Origin: Ketogulonicigenium robustum
GTDB taxonomy: Bacteria; Pseudomonadota; Alphaproteobacteria; Rhodobacterales; Rhodobacteraceae
Assembly: GCF_002117445.1 (NCBI RefSeq)
Contig: NZ_CP019937.1
Span: 807,501-871,500, forward strand
Reading direction: 5' to 3'
Length of the DNA stretch: 64,000 bases
A program made the translations under genes and the position numbers. Below, one piece after another: positions 45,206 through 54,775 of this stretch. The notes beneath the pieces were generated by a model that saw only the letters and a program-made list of their open reading frames with translations, did no database searches and was not told where the DNA came from. Each line of letters begins with the position of its first letter. Within the stretch, counting starts at the first letter, position 1.

Positions 45206-46218
45206 GCCTTGGGGCTGATCCGTGCCATCGTGTCGATTGCGGCGCTGGCGCGGCCGCTGTCGATGCTGTCCGCCGCCATCTCGGCCCCTTGGCTCAGGTC
45301 AGTGGCAGCGCCTGCGACGACCAAGGCCGAAGCCGCATTCAGCAGCACGGCGTCGCGGTAGGCTCCGCGTTCACCGGCCATCAGCGCGCGCATCGATTGG
45401 GCGTTTTCGGCAGGGTTGCCACCGATGATCGCCTCGAACGGATGGGCGGGAAGGCCGGCGTCTTCGGGGTGAACCTCGAAATCGCGCAGGGCGCCGTCGG
45501 CCAGTTCGGTCACCCAGCTGACGCCAGAAATGCTTAGTTCGTCCGTGCCGTCGCTGCCGTGCAGCAGCCACGCGCGCTGGCTGCCCATTTGGCGCAGAAC
45601 CTCGGCCATCGGGCGGTTCAAGGCACGGTCATAGGTGCCGGTCACTTGGAACAGTGCCCCTGCGGGATTAGATAGCGGCCCGAGGATATTAAAGATCGTC
45701 CGCGTGCCAAGGTCATTGCGCACAGGGCCGACGTGGCGCATCGCGGGGTGGTGCATCGGGGCCATCATGAAGCCGACGTTCGCCTCGCGCAGGCTGCGTT
45801 CCACCACATCCGCGCCGACCATGGTCTCGATCCCGAGGAAGGAGATCACATCGGCCGAGCCGGATTTAGACGAGACATTGCGGTTGCCATGCTTGGCCAC
45901 CGGCACGCCGGCGCCCGCGACGACAAAGGCCGATGCGGTCGAGATATTCAGCGTGCCCTTGCCGTCGCCGCCGGTGCCCACGATATCAACTGCGCCGATA
46001 GGGGCGGTGACAGGCACCATGTGGCTACGCATGGCGCCTACTGCTGCGGCGATTTCATCAATCGTCTCGCCGCGCGCGCGTAGGGCCATCAACAGACCGC
46101 CGACTTGGGCGGGTGTCGCCTCGCCGCGCAGCAAGATGTTAAAGGCGTCGCTGGCCTCGGCGCTGGTCAGGGGGCGGCTGGCGGCGGCGGCGATCAGTGG
46201 CTTTAGCGCGGCGCTCAT
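45202..46218 (-). CDS. trpD: Anthranilate phosphoribosyltransferase
   Basis: 338 residues. Transfers phosphoribosyl from PRPP to anthranilate. The PRPP-binding [20 protein letters not shown] and [16 protein letters not shown] are intact, as are [14 protein letters not shown] and [10 protein letters not shown]. The start overlaps trpG by four bases (ATGA); the longer open frame upstream is overlapped by trpG and was not used. Confidence 0.97.
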   Translation of the reverse strand: MSAALKPLIAAAASRPLTSAEASDAFNILLRGEATPAQVGGLLMALRARGETIDEIAAAVGAMRSHMVPVTAPIGAVDIVGTGGDGKGTLNISTASAFVVAGAGVPVAKHGNRNVSSKSGSADVISFLGIETMVGADVVERSLREANVGFMMAPMHHPAMRHVGPVRNDLGTRTIFNILGPLSNPAGALFQVTGTYDRALNRPMAEVLRQMGSQRAWLLHGSDGTDELSISGVSWVTELADGALRDFEVHPEDAGLPAHPFEAIIGGNPAENAQSMRALMAGERGAYRDAVLLNAASALVVAGAATDLSQGAEMAADSIDSGRASAAIDTMARISPKA

Positions 46219-46805
46219 ACTGCGGCCTCGGTCGGGGTGGCAAGGTTCAGGAAGTTTTGCAGCATGGCATGGCCGTGTTCCGACGCGATGCTTTCCGGGT
46301 GGAATTGCACACCGAAGATCGGCAGGTCGCGGTGGCGCAGGCCCATGATGGTGCCATCGGCCAACCACGCTGTCACCTCCAGTTCCGGCGGCAGGCTGTC
46401 GCGGTCGACGACCAGCGAATGGTATCGCGTCGCCTTGAAGGGCGAGGGCAGCGCCGCGAAAATTCCGTCGCCATTGTGATAAATGTCGGCGATTTTGCCG
46501 TGGACGATTTCGTGACAGCGCACGACGTTGCCCCCAAAAGCCTGCCCGATGGTCTGATGCCCCAAGCAGACACCCAGCAGCGGGGTGCGCGTTTCGGCGG
46601 CGGCGGCGGCCAGCGCCAGACAAATACCAGCGTGATCGGGGTCGGACGGGCCGGGCGACAGGGTGATCGCGTCGGGCTTCAGCGCCATAGCTTGCTGCAC
46701 ATCCAGCGCGTCGTTGCGGTAGACGCGGACATCTGCCTGAAGCTCGCCGAAATAGTGGACAAGGTTGTAAGTGAAGCTGTCGTAGTTATCGATAAGCAAA
46801 AGCAT
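46215..46805 (-). CDS. trpG: Anthranilate synthase glutaminase component
   Basis: 196 residues, class I glutamine amidotransferase. Supplies ammonia to Trp[14 protein letters not shown], the nucleophile cysteine in [10 protein letters not shown] (about C80) and [10 protein letters not shown] are diagnostic. The ATG at 46803-46805 with GAGG upstream is chosen over a longer frame. First gene of the minus-strand unit; it may also serve 4-amino-4-deoxychorismate synthase, as PabA does. trpE lies about 1 kb away, beyond the convergent-facing YibQ-like gene. Confidence 0.96.
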   Translation of the reverse strand: MLLLIDNYDSFTYNLVHYFGELQADVRVYRNDALDVQQAMALKPDAITLSPGPSDPDHAGICLALAAAAAETRTPLLGVCLGHQTIGQAFGGNVVRCHEIVHGKIADIYHNGDGIFAALPSPFKATRYHSLVVDRDSLPPELEVTAWLADGTIMGLRHRDLPIFGVQFHPESIASEHGHAMLQNFLNLATPTEAAV

Positions 46806-46945
46806 CGGCGGGCCTCGAACGTTTCGATGCAAGTTATTGCGCATCGGGGCAGCAGCCGCAACAGCGGAAGCGGGCGTTATGGGGCTATCGCCCGCCGCTT
46901 GGGGGCGGTATCTTGCGGCAAAGCAGGCAGACGAAGGGGGCCGGA

Positions 46946-47902
46946 ATGGGCGGTCGGGTGATGGGTTTCATGGCGGGTGCTGTGACGGGAACAGTGGCTG
47001 CCGTGGCCGTTGTCGGGGCCGGTGCGCTGGTATCGCCGCTGCGCCTGCCGCCTTTGCAAATGGCTCAGGGCGTGGAAGGGCCGGCGGTGCCCGCCGCCGC
47101 CGCCGCACCGCAGGCCCCGACCTTCGCCGTCGGGCCTGTGGAAAGTGCCGCCCCGCAACTGGACTTGCCCGATAGCATCGCCGCAACCCCCGTACAGGCC
47201 GAAGCCTTGCCACAGCCCGACCTGCCGCCCACGCAAAATGTGGCGGTACCGGCCCCCTTGCCGGTCGGCAACCCCGTGGCGGGCCTGCCCGCGCTGGCCC
47301 CTAGTACCCGCCCGATTGAGGCCTACGCTGTGCCGTTTGTCCCCGTGGTCGGGCGCGCGCTGTCGATTGTGATGATTGACGACGGCATGATGGCGGGCGG
47401 GCCGCAGGCCGTCGCCGCGCTGCCCGTGCCGGTTACCATTGCGATCGATCCCTCGCGCAGTGACGCAGCGGCCAAAATGGCGGCCTATCGCGCGGCGGGT
47501 GTCGAGGTGGTGGCGCTGTTGCGGTTGCAAGGCGCCGGCCCGACCAGTGTTTTTGCAGTGCAGCACGCGTTGCCGCAGGCGGTCGCTGTCATGGATTTGG
47601 CGCAAGCCGGTGCGGCATCGCTGTGGCCGGTCGACGGCGCAGTCAATGCGCTGGCCGAGGCTGGGTTGGGCCTGATTACATCGCAGGCGATTGAGGGGGC
47701 TGATGTGCCGCGTGCCGTTATCTCGGGCGAGATCGCTACCGATGCGACCAGCCCTGTCACGCTGGCGCGCGAAATTGCCGCGCTGAGCGAGAGCGAAACC
47801 GACACCGTCATCCTGACGCGCCTGCGCCCCGTGGTGATCGCGGCGCTGCGCACCGGCACTTTGCCGGGGCCGTTCGTGCCGGTGTCGGCGGTTCTGCGCT
47901 AG
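46946..47902 (+). CDS. YibQ-like divergent polysaccharide deacetylase family protein
   Basis: 318 residues. One N-terminal hydrophobic helix (about 5-35), then a proline/alanine-rich linker (about 45-140) and a deacetylase-like barrel beginning LSIVMIDDGMMAGG, with VTIAIDPSRSDAAAKMAAYRAAGVEVVALL. The family is predicted to be an envelope deacetylase, but no member's substrate is settled to my knowledge. Divergent from trpG and convergent with trpE (four-base stop overlap). Confidence 0.75.
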   Translation: MGGRVMGFMAGAVTGTVAAVAVVGAGALVSPLRLPPLQMAQGVEGPAVPAAAAAPQAPTFAVGPVESAAPQLDLPDSIAATPVQAEALPQPDLPPTQNVAVPAPLPVGNPVAGLPALAPSTRPIEAYAVPFVPVVGRALSIVMIDDGMMAGGPQAVAALPVPVTIAIDPSRSDAAAKMAAYRAAGVEVVALLRLQGAGPTSVFAVQHALPQAVAVMDLAQAGAASLWPVDGAVNALAEAGLGLITSQAIEGADVPRAVISGEIATDATSPVTLAREIAALSESETDTVILTRLRPVVIAALRTGTLPGPFVPVSAVLR

Positions 47903-49407
47903 TTGCCCTTGATGCCGCGGAACATCGCGGCATCGGCGGCGGCGCGGCGGATCGCGCTGCTTTTGTGGACGGTTTCCATATATTCACTTTCGGGATCGCT
48001 GTCGTAGACGACACCGCCGCCCGCTTGAATGTATAGCTTGGTGTCCTTCAGCACTGCGGTGCGCAGCGCGATACACATATCCATGTCGCCGTTCGCGCTG
48101 AAATAGCCCAAGCCGCCGCCGTAGATACCGCGCTTCTCGGGCTCCAGCTCGTCGATGATTTCCATCGCGCGGACTTTGGGGGCACCTGATACGGTTCCGG
48201 CGGGCATCCCGGCGAAAAAGGCCGACAGCGCGTCCTGATCATCGCGCAATTCGCCCACCACGTTTGATACGATGTGCATCACATGGCTATAGCGTTCGAT
48301 CGTGAACTTTTCGGTCGGGCGCACGGTGCCGGGTTTGGCAACGCGGCCAACGTCATTGCGGCCCAGATCCAGCAGCATCAGATGCTCGGCCAGTTCCTTG
48401 GGGTCGGCCAACAGGCTAGCTTCGTTCGCCGCATCTTGTTCGGGGGTCGCGCCGCGCGGGCGGGTGCCGGCGATGGGGCGGATCGTCACTTCCTTGCCGA
48501 AGACGCGCACCAGAATCTCGGGGCTGGCACCGACGACCTGATAATCGCCGAAGTTGAAGAAGAACATGAACGGCGACGGATTCGTCCGCCGCAAACTGCG
48601 ATAGAGCGAGAAGGGGGCTTCGTAGAAATCTTGCGTCCAACGCTGCGCGGGGACGACCTGAAAGATATCGCCCGCGCGGATATAGTCCTTGGCCTTTTCG
48701 ACGGCGGCCTTGTAACCGTCGCGCGTGAAGTTCGACACCGGTTCGCCCACGGGGGCGGGGGTGCCAAGTTCGCGGTTGGACAAAGCGACGGGGCGATCGA
48801 GCGCCGACTGCGCATCGCGCACACGCTCGGCAGCTTGGGCATAGGCGGCGCGGGCTGATTGGCCGCTGCCTGCCCATGCAGGGGCGACCAGAATAACCTC
48901 GCCCTTCACCCCGTCCAACACCGCAACGACCGAGGGGCGAAGCAGCACCGCATCGGGCACGCCGATGGGGTCGGGATTCACGTTGGGCAGATGTTCGACC
49001 AGACGGATCATGTCGTAGCCAAGGTATCCGAACAGACCTGCGCTGGCGGCAGGCAGATCATCGGGCAGGTCGATCCGCGATTCGTCCAGCAGCGTCCGGA
49101 TGGCGGCCAGCGGGTCGCCCATATCCTCGAACGCCTCGTCGTCGTAACGGGCAGCGCGGTTCACGCGGCTGCTGGTGCCGCGGCATTCCCAGACCAGATC
49201 GGGGTTCATGCCGATAATCGAATAGCGGCCCCGCACCTCGCCGCCTGTCACGCTTTCCAACATGAACGCGTGTTTGCCCGCGCCCGACAGCCGCATCATC
49301 AGCGATACGGGTGTGTCGAGGTCGGCGGCTAGGCGCGTATAGACCACTTGGTTGTGGCCACCCTCGTAAGCGGTGCGAAAATCTTCGAAAGCAGGGAGGA
49401 TGGCCAT
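47899..49407 (-). CDS. trpE: Anthranilate synthase component I
   Basis: 502 residues. Makes anthranilate from chorismate and ammonia. The chorismate-binding domain contains DIFQVVPAQRW, NPSPFMFFFNFGDYQVVGASPEILVR, PIAGTRPRG, LMLLDLGRNDVGRVAKPG, GTVSGAPKVRAMEIIDELEP and RGIYGGGLGYFSANGD. Twelve bases downstream of the PpiD-type gene on the same strand, so probably co-transcribed with it; there is no room for a leader-peptide attenuator. Confidence 0.97.
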   Translation of the reverse strand: MAILPAFEDFRTAYEGGHNQVVYTRLAADLDTPVSLMMRLSGAGKHAFMLESVTGGEVRGRYSIIGMNPDLVWECRGTSSRVNRAARYDDEAFEDMGDPLAAIRTLLDESRIDLPDDLPAASAGLFGYLGYDMIRLVEHLPNVNPDPIGVPDAVLLRPSVVAVLDGVKGEVILVAPAWAGSGQSARAAYAQAAERVRDAQSALDRPVALSNRELGTPAPVGEPVSNFTRDGYKAAVEKAKDYIRAGDIFQVVPAQRWTQDFYEAPFSLYRSLRRTNPSPFMFFFNFGDYQVVGASPEILVRVFGKEVTIRPIAGTRPRGATPEQDAANEASLLADPKELAEHLMLLDLGRNDVGRVAKPGTVRPTEKFTIERYSHVMHIVSNVVGELRDDQDALSAFFAGMPAGTVSGAPKVRAMEIIDELEPEKRGIYGGGLGYFSANGDMDMCIALRTAVLKDTKLYIQAGGGVVYDSDPESEYMETVHKSSAIRRAAADAAMFRGIKGN

Positions 49408-49419
49408 GATGTCGTTCCG

Positions 49420-51258
49420 TTAGAAGCCTGTATTCACGGCAGAAATCGCCGTTTCGTTCAAGCGGACAGGAGTGTTTTCGCGCACCGTGCCGCCATAGCT
49501 TTGCATGACGTCGCCCATCAGCGTGTTGTTCAGCGTCTGCACCAGATTATCGCGGTCGGCGACATAGGCGGGGTCAGCTTCGTCTGCCGCCGCAATCGCA
49601 TCGAGGCGCAGGATCACGAATGTACCCTCGTTATCCAATGTGGTGATATCGCCGCGCCCCAGTGTGAAGGCGGTCGTCATCGTGGTGGGCGGCGTGCCGG
49701 GCACCACGTCGGTGCGGGTCAAGGGCGGCTCGGTCACGGGATCAAGACCGAGGTCGGCGAAGTCGCTACCCGCGCGCAATGCATCGGCCAGACGGGTCGC
49801 CTCGGCTGCGACGGCATCTTTGGTCTGCTGGAAGCGCCACATCACCTCGGCGTAGGCGCGCATATCGTCCACGCTTTGAACGTGCGGGGGGATGATTTCG
49901 TCCAGGCGCAGCACGAAGATGCCGCCATCGGGCAGCGCGGTCACGGTGGGGAAATCACCCACTTGCGCGGCGGCGACTGCGGCACGGAAGGGCTCGTAAG
50001 AGGCGAAACCCTCGGTGCTGCCTTCTTGCCAGTCCATGGTCTGCAATTGCAGTTGCGATAGGTTCGCGATGTCTTCGATGGTGGCACCGCCTGCGATCAG
50101 GTCGGTCAGGCCGTTGCGTTCCTGCGCGATGATGCGGCCTGCCTGTGCGCTTGCCAGCTCGCCGCGCAGCTCGTCGCGCACGTCTTCGAACGGGGTGGTC
50201 TCGGCAGGGAAGTCGACGTTCACGCGGAACAGCGCGGCCCCAAAACGCGTCGGCAGCGGGCCGACGACATCGCCGACGTTTGCCGCGAATACCGCAGCGC
50301 CCGCATCACCCAGCGCGTCTTGGGTCATCTCGCCCTGGTCAATCTCGGCCAGCGTGAAGCCCATTTCGGTCACGATGTCCTCGAACGTGGCAGCACCGCT
50401 TTGAATGCGTTCCAGCGCGGCCTGCGCATCGGCGTCAGAGTTGAACATCAGCCGGTCGACAATCCGCCGCTCGGGCAGGACATAGGTCGACTCGCGTTGC
50501 TGATAGAGGGCCTGCAGATCCGCGTGCGAAATGTCCACGGATTCGGCGGCCATTTCAGGCGTCAGCGCGGCAAATGTCACGCGGCGCACTTCGGGCTGGG
50601 TAAACACCTCGGGGTGGGCGTCGTGATAGGCTTGCAGCTGCTCCTCGGTCGGGGCGCCGAAGGTTTCGGTGATGTTCGCGGCTGAAACCGTGGCCCAGGT
50701 CACCGTGCGGCGTTCGGCGCGGTGGCGCGCCAGCGTTTCGGCGTACAGCGCCGGCATTTGAACGCCCGCGCTGACCGCGCTGCCCAACACGTTTGAGGAG
50801 AGCGCATCGCGTTGGCTGGTTTCAAACATGCCTTCGGTCAGGCCGGCGTTGCGCAGCGCGGCGCGGTAGTTCACCACGCTGAACTGGCCCGCCAAGTCTT
50901 GGAACACAGGGAACTGCGCGATTTGGCGCGCGACATTTGCATCGCCAACCGACAGGCCGATACGGCTTGCCTCGTTTTCCAGTGCACGGTCTTGGACCAA
51001 TTGTTCCAGCGCCATGTTTTGGCCGCCGAATTGCTGGAATTGGGCGAAGGTCATGGTGTTACCCAGCATGCCGCGCCACTGCTGCATCGCTTGACTGATC
51101 GCGCCTTGATATTCCTGCGCGGTAATCACCTTGTCACCGACGGTGCCGATATTGCGCACGTTGCCTGTTAGGCCAACGCCGCCGACCCCAACGAGACCGA
51201 CCGCAATCAGAATGAATCCACCCCATACGAAGGGATTCGTGCGCTTTTCCTTGGCCAT
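49420..51258 (-). CDS. PpiD-type membrane-anchored peptidyl-prolyl isomerase/foldase
   Basis: 612 residues. One N-terminal membrane helix (about 11-32, VWGGFILIAVGLVGVGGVGL), a SurA-N-like chaperone region and a parvulin-like domain (roughly 240-360). It helps fold proteins emerging in the periplasm. The ATG at 51256-51258 has GGGA upstream and gives the usual MAKEKRTNPFVWGG start; a longer frame was rejected. Upstream of trpE in the same unit, an arrangement I associate with Rhodobacteraceae. Confidence 0.88.
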   Translation of the reverse strand: MAKEKRTNPFVWGGFILIAVGLVGVGGVGLTGNVRNIGTVGDKVITAQEYQGAISQAMQQWRGMLGNTMTFAQFQQFGGQNMALEQLVQDRALENEASRIGLSVGDANVARQIAQFPVFQDLAGQFSVVNYRAALRNAGLTEGMFETSQRDALSSNVLGSAVSAGVQMPALYAETLARHRAERRTVTWATVSAANITETFGAPTEEQLQAYHDAHPEVFTQPEVRRVTFAALTPEMAAESVDISHADLQALYQQRESTYVLPERRIVDRLMFNSDADAQAALERIQSGAATFEDIVTEMGFTLAEIDQGEMTQDALGDAGAAVFAANVGDVVGPLPTRFGAALFRVNVDFPAETTPFEDVRDELRGELASAQAGRIIAQERNGLTDLIAGGATIEDIANLSQLQLQTMDWQEGSTEGFASYEPFRAAVAAAQVGDFPTVTALPDGGIFVLRLDEIIPPHVQSVDDMRAYAEVMWRFQQTKDAVAAEATRLADALRAGSDFADLGLDPVTEPPLTRTDVVPGTPPTTMTTAFTLGRGDITTLDNEGTFVILRLDAIAAADEADPAYVADRDNLVQTLNNTLMGDVMQSYGGTVRENTPVRLNETAISAVNTGF

Positions 51259-51333
51259 GCTTTGGTCCCGTGCCGTGTCATTTCGTCCGTCACTGCATAT
51301 GCGGGCCAGCCGCGCCATGCAAGGCGGGCGCGA

Positions 51334-52506
51334 TCACGGTTGGTAGGATAAAAGCCGTTTAAACAGCGCGGCGATGCCGTCGGTGTCGACATTAGCGAAT
51401 GCAATGCGCAGTTGCCGCTGGCCGCTGGCGTCGCCGGGCGGGGTGAACATGGTGCCGGGCAGCATCAGAACGCCCGCTTCCTGCACCAGTCGCTGGGCGA
51501 GGGTGTCGGACGGCATGGCGAAGGGATGTTCGACATAAGCAAAGTAAGCCCCGCAGCCCAACAGCTTCCACCCCTGTGCGGCCAGCGGGGCAAATCCCGC
51601 TATAACGGCGGCGCGGCGGCTCAAAATCTCGGCCCGTTCGTCCGCTAGCCAGCCGTCCAGATTCGTTAGCCCCCACAGCGCCGCGCGCTGGCCCAATTGA
51701 CTGGGGCAGATGGTAACGGAATCGATGAACTTCTCGACCTCGTCCAAGCGCGCGGGGCTGCTGGCTAGCGCACCAATGCGGTGGCCCGGAATGTGGTAAG
51801 CCTTTGAGAAGGAATAGATATGGATCAGAGTCTGGTCCCAGTCTTCCTCGACAAACAGACCATGGGCGGGGGCATTGCGACTGTCGAAATCGCGGTAGGT
51901 CTCATCCAAAATCAGCGCGATGCCGCGCGCCTTGGCGAGGGCGTAAAAGGCGTGCACCACCGCGCGCGGATATTCGACCCCGCCCGGATTGTTGGGGGTC
52001 ACCAATACGATCGCGCGGGTGCGCGGGGTGATTAGCGCGGCAGCGGCGGCGACATCGGGGATCAGGTCATCCCCTGTGTGCAGGGCGATGGTGTCGATGC
52101 CAGCAATGTCGTTCCACATCCGGTGGTTGAAATACCACGGGCTGGGCAGGATCACTGCATCGCCCTCGGCGCAGAGCATGGCGGTCGCGGAGCAGTAGGC
52201 CTGATTGGCCCCCGAAGTGATTGCAACCTGCGCGGCGGTCACCGTGCCGCCATGGATCTGCTGCCAGCGTGCGGCAAGCGCGGCGCGCAGGGCGGGTAAG
52301 CCCAAATCGGGGCCATAGCGGTGGGCATCGGGATCTTCGCGGACGATTCGGGCCATCTCGTCCAGCATCGCTGCGGGTGGCGGCGCAACGGGGGCGGCTT
52401 GGCTGACGTTGATCAGCGGGCGCTCGGGCGGGAAGGTCACCCCCGTCAGCCATTGGCGCGAGAGGGTGATCGGCGATGCAAACGTCGCGCCCGTGCGGCC
52501 CTTCAT
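51334..52506 (-). CDS. Class I/II pyridoxal-phosphate aminotransferase
   Basis: 390 residues, fold type I. The PLP lysine is in SFSKAYHIPGHRIG; TPNNPGGVEYP, DETYRDF and the HRYGPDLGLPALRAALA segment are typical of aspartate-type aminotransferases. The amino donor cannot be inferred. It begins three bases after the gpt stop, so the two are co-transcribed. Confidence 0.88.
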   Translation of the reverse strand: MKGRTGATFASPITLSRQWLTGVTFPPERPLINVSQAAPVAPPPAAMLDEMARIVREDPDAHRYGPDLGLPALRAALAARWQQIHGGTVTAAQVAITSGANQAYCSATAMLCAEGDAVILPSPWYFNHRMWNDIAGIDTIALHTGDDLIPDVAAAAALITPRTRAIVLVTPNNPGGVEYPRAVVHAFYALAKARGIALILDETYRDFDSRNAPAHGLFVEEDWDQTLIHIYSFSKAYHIPGHRIGALASSPARLDEVEKFIDSVTICPSQLGQRAALWGLTNLDGWLADERAEILSRRAAVIAGFAPLAAQGWKLLGCGAYFAYVEHPFAMPSDTLAQRLVQEAGVLMLPGTMFTPPGDASGQRQLRIAFANVDTDGIAALFKRLLSYQP

Positions 52507-52509
52507 GGC

Positions 52510-53028
52510 TTAGTCGCGGCCGCGGTAGGGCTCGACATATTGCAGGGCCATGTCCCACGGGAAGAAAATCCACGTGTCTTGGCTGACTTCGGTGACGAAT
52601 GTGTCAACCTGCGCGCGGCCCTTGGGTTTGGCATAGACGGTGGCGAAATGCGCCTTGGGGTACATCTGACGCACCAGTTCCAGCGTCTTGCCGCTATCGA
52701 CCAGATCGTCGACGACCAGAATGCCTTCGCCGTCTTGCATAAAGTCGGGGTCGGGTTTGTTCAGAACCGACAGCCCGCCCTGGTGGTTGTAGTCGTAGCT
52801 TTTCACGCCAATGGTATCGATGGTGCGAATGTCCAACTCGCGTGCGAGGATGGACGCCGGCACCATGCCACCGCGGGTGATGGCGCAGATCCCGCGCCAC
52901 GACCCGTTCTCGCCCGGCCCGTGCCCGTCCAGACGCCACGCCAGCGCACGGCTATCGCGGTGGATCTGGTCCCAGCTGATGTGGAAGCCCTTTTCATGGG
53001 GCAGACGGTCGGGGCGGGGAGTCGACAT
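52510..53028 (-). CDS. gpt: Xanthine(-guanine) phosphoribosyltransferase
   Basis: 172 residues. Converts xanthine or guanine plus PRPP to XMP or GMP. The PRPP motif is [44 protein letters not shown] matches the bacterial Gpt family. It lies 27 bases from fabI on the same strand. Together with the first-region hydrolases it would let the cell reuse purine bases. Confidence 0.95.
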   Translation of the reverse strand: MSTPRPDRLPHEKGFHISWDQIHRDSRALAWRLDGHGPGENGSWRGICAITRGGMVPASILARELDIRTIDTIGVKSYDYNHQGGLSVLNKPDPDFMQDGEGILVVDDLVDSGKTLELVRQMYPKAHFATVYAKPKGRAQVDTFVTEVSQDTWIFFPWDMALQYVEPYRGRD

Positions 53029-53055
53029 GGGGGTACCTGGCTACGAATGTTGAGA

Positions 53056-53874
53056 TTAGTCTTTGGCGGGCTCGCGGGTCATGTCGGGCGCATCAATCGC
53101 CTTCATGCCGACCACGTTATAGCCCGCGTCGACGTGCATGATCTCGCCAGTGACGCCCGAACCCAGTTCCGACAGCAGGAACAGCGCGGCGCGGCCGACG
53201 TCTTGCGTCGTCACGTTGCGGCGCAGGGGCGAGTTCACTTCGTTCCACTTCAGAATGTAGCGGAAGTCGCCGATGCCGCTGGCAGCCAGCGTCTTGATCG
53301 GGCCGGCCGAGATCGCGTTGACGCGGATGCCGTCTTTGCCCAGATCCTCGGCCAGATATCGGACCGAAGCGTCGAGTGCGGCTTTGGCCACGCCCATGAC
53401 GTTGTAGTGGGGCAAGACTTTCTCGCCACCGTAATAGGTCAGCGTCAGGGCCGAGCCACCGTCCGTCATCAGCTTTTCAGCGCGTTGCATGATGGCAGTG
53501 AACGAATAGACCGAAATGTCCATCGCCAGCAGGAAGCCGTTGCGCGATGTGTCGACATAGCGGCCACGCAGGTCGTTCTTGTCCGAGAAGGCGATGGCGT
53601 GGACGATGAAGTCCAGCTTGCCCCATTTTTCTTCCAATGCGGTGAACAGCGCATCGATCGAGTCCATATCCGTCACATCGCACGGCAGAACGATGTCCGA
53701 CCCCAGTTCTGCGGCCAGCGGCGTCACGCGCTTCAGCAGCGCATCACCTTGGTACGAGAAAGCCAACTCGGCACCTGCATCGGCGCAGGCTTGTGCGATG
53801 CCCCAGGCAATAGACTTGTCATTGGCCAGGCCCATGATCAGTCCACGCTTTCCCTTCATCAGTTCGTTCGCCAT
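53056..53874 (-). CDS. fabI: Enoyl-[acyl-carrier-protein] reductase (NADH)
   Basis: 272 residues of the short-chain dehydrogenase fold. Last step of each fatty-acid elongation cycle. GLANDKSIAWGIA is the FabI cofactor motif, LTYYGGEKVLPHYNVMGVAKAAL contains the catalytic tyrosine and lysine, and SAGPIKTLAASGI is the substrate loop. Divergent from pdxH with 176 bases between the starts. Confidence 0.97.
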   Translation of the reverse strand: MANELMKGKRGLIMGLANDKSIAWGIAQACADAGAELAFSYQGDALLKRVTPLAAELGSDIVLPCDVTDMDSIDALFTALEEKWGKLDFIVHAIAFSDKNDLRGRYVDTSRNGFLLAMDISVYSFTAIMQRAEKLMTDGGSALTLTYYGGEKVLPHYNVMGVAKAALDASVRYLAEDLGKDGIRVNAISAGPIKTLAASGIGDFRYILKWNEVNSPLRRNVTTQDVGRAALFLLSELGSGVTGEIMHVDAGYNVVGMKAIDAPDMTREPAKD

Positions 53875-54050
53875 TCTATTCCTCTTGCCAAACGGGGCGG
53901 TTCTGACCTTTCTCTAGGCCATTGCCCAGCAAGCGGCAAGAACGATCACAAATTGTTCGCGACGTAGCGTCATAACCGCTTTGGGGGGTATAAACCCGCG
54001 CTGGTGCCATCATCTATGGCGTTCGCGCACATGAAATTGGGGACAAGGCT

Positions 54051-54656
54051 ATGACTGGACGCGACGGTATTTTTGCGGGCGAAGACCCGTTTCAACTGGC
54101 CCAAAGCTGGCTGGACGAGGCCGCGAAAACCGAAGTGAACGACGCCAATGCCATCGCGTTGGCTACTGTAGATGCAGATGGTTTGCCCGACGTGCGCACC
54201 GTTCTGCTGAAGGCCATCGAGGCGGATGCATTCGTTTTTTATACGAATTATGAAAGCGCCAAGGGGCGCCAGCTGACAGCGCATCCGCAGGCCGCCTTCG
54301 TTATGCATTGGAAGTCGCTGCGCCGCCAGATCAGGGTGCGCGGCCATGTCGCACCCGAAAGCGCGGCGGCCTCGGACGCCTATTTCGCGACCCGGGCCCT
54401 GCAAAGCCGCATCGGCGCGTGGGCCTCGCAGCAGTCGCGCCCGCTGGAATCACGCGAGGTTCTGATGGAACGTGTTGCCACGTTTGGGGCTGAATTTGGC
54501 GAAAATCCCCCGCGCCCTGAGTATTGGGGCGGGTTCCGCATCACGCCGCTGCAAATTGAATTCTGGGCAGATGGCGCATTCCGGTTGCATGATCGTTTTC
54601 AGTGGGCGCGCGAATCGCTGGGGGCGCCGTGGAATGTGAAGCGTCTTTACCCTTGA
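54051..54656 (+). CDS. pdxH: Pyridoxamine 5'-phosphate oxidase
   Basis: 201 residues. FMN-dependent oxidation of pyridoxine or pyridoxamine phosphate to [78 protein letters not shown] and RLHDRF are all family signatures. An AAGG precedes the ATG. A gene for a PLP-dependent aminotransferase lies nearby, without evidence for a functional link. Confidence 0.96.
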   Translation: MTGRDGIFAGEDPFQLAQSWLDEAAKTEVNDANAIALATVDADGLPDVRTVLLKAIEADAFVFYTNYESAKGRQLTAHPQAAFVMHWKSLRRQIRVRGHVAPESAAASDAYFATRALQSRIGAWASQQSRPLESREVLMERVATFGAEFGENPPRPEYWGGFRITPLQIEFWADGAFRLHDRFQWARESLGAPWNVKRLYP

Positions 54657-54710
54657 AGGGGGGGGCGTCAAAGTTTATCGATCGGGGGTGCTATTCCGTT
54701 TTGCGGGTAG

Positions 54711-54760
54711 TTATCTTACTATAAAGATAGTTTTGATGTTGCAGCCGGGGATCGACCCCG
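54711..54760 (+). promoter_or_regulatory. Structured 5' region of the cold-shock gene
   Basis: An AT-rich stem (TATCTT 54712-54717 with AAGATA 54724-54729) is followed by TTTT, and a GC stem (CGGGG 54746-54750 with CCCCG 54756-54760) lies 16 bases before the ATG. The first could be the pdxH terminator; both could be temperature-sensitive leader structure of the cold-shock mRNA. Confidence 0.4.
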
Positions 54761-54775
54761 TGGAATACGTGCTGA

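Noticed and set aside
52321-53967. A 548-codon plus-strand frame opposite fabI, gpt and part of the aminotransferase gene
   Set aside because: It spans three well-identified genes on the other strand and has no recognisable motif, so it is an antisense artefact of base composition.
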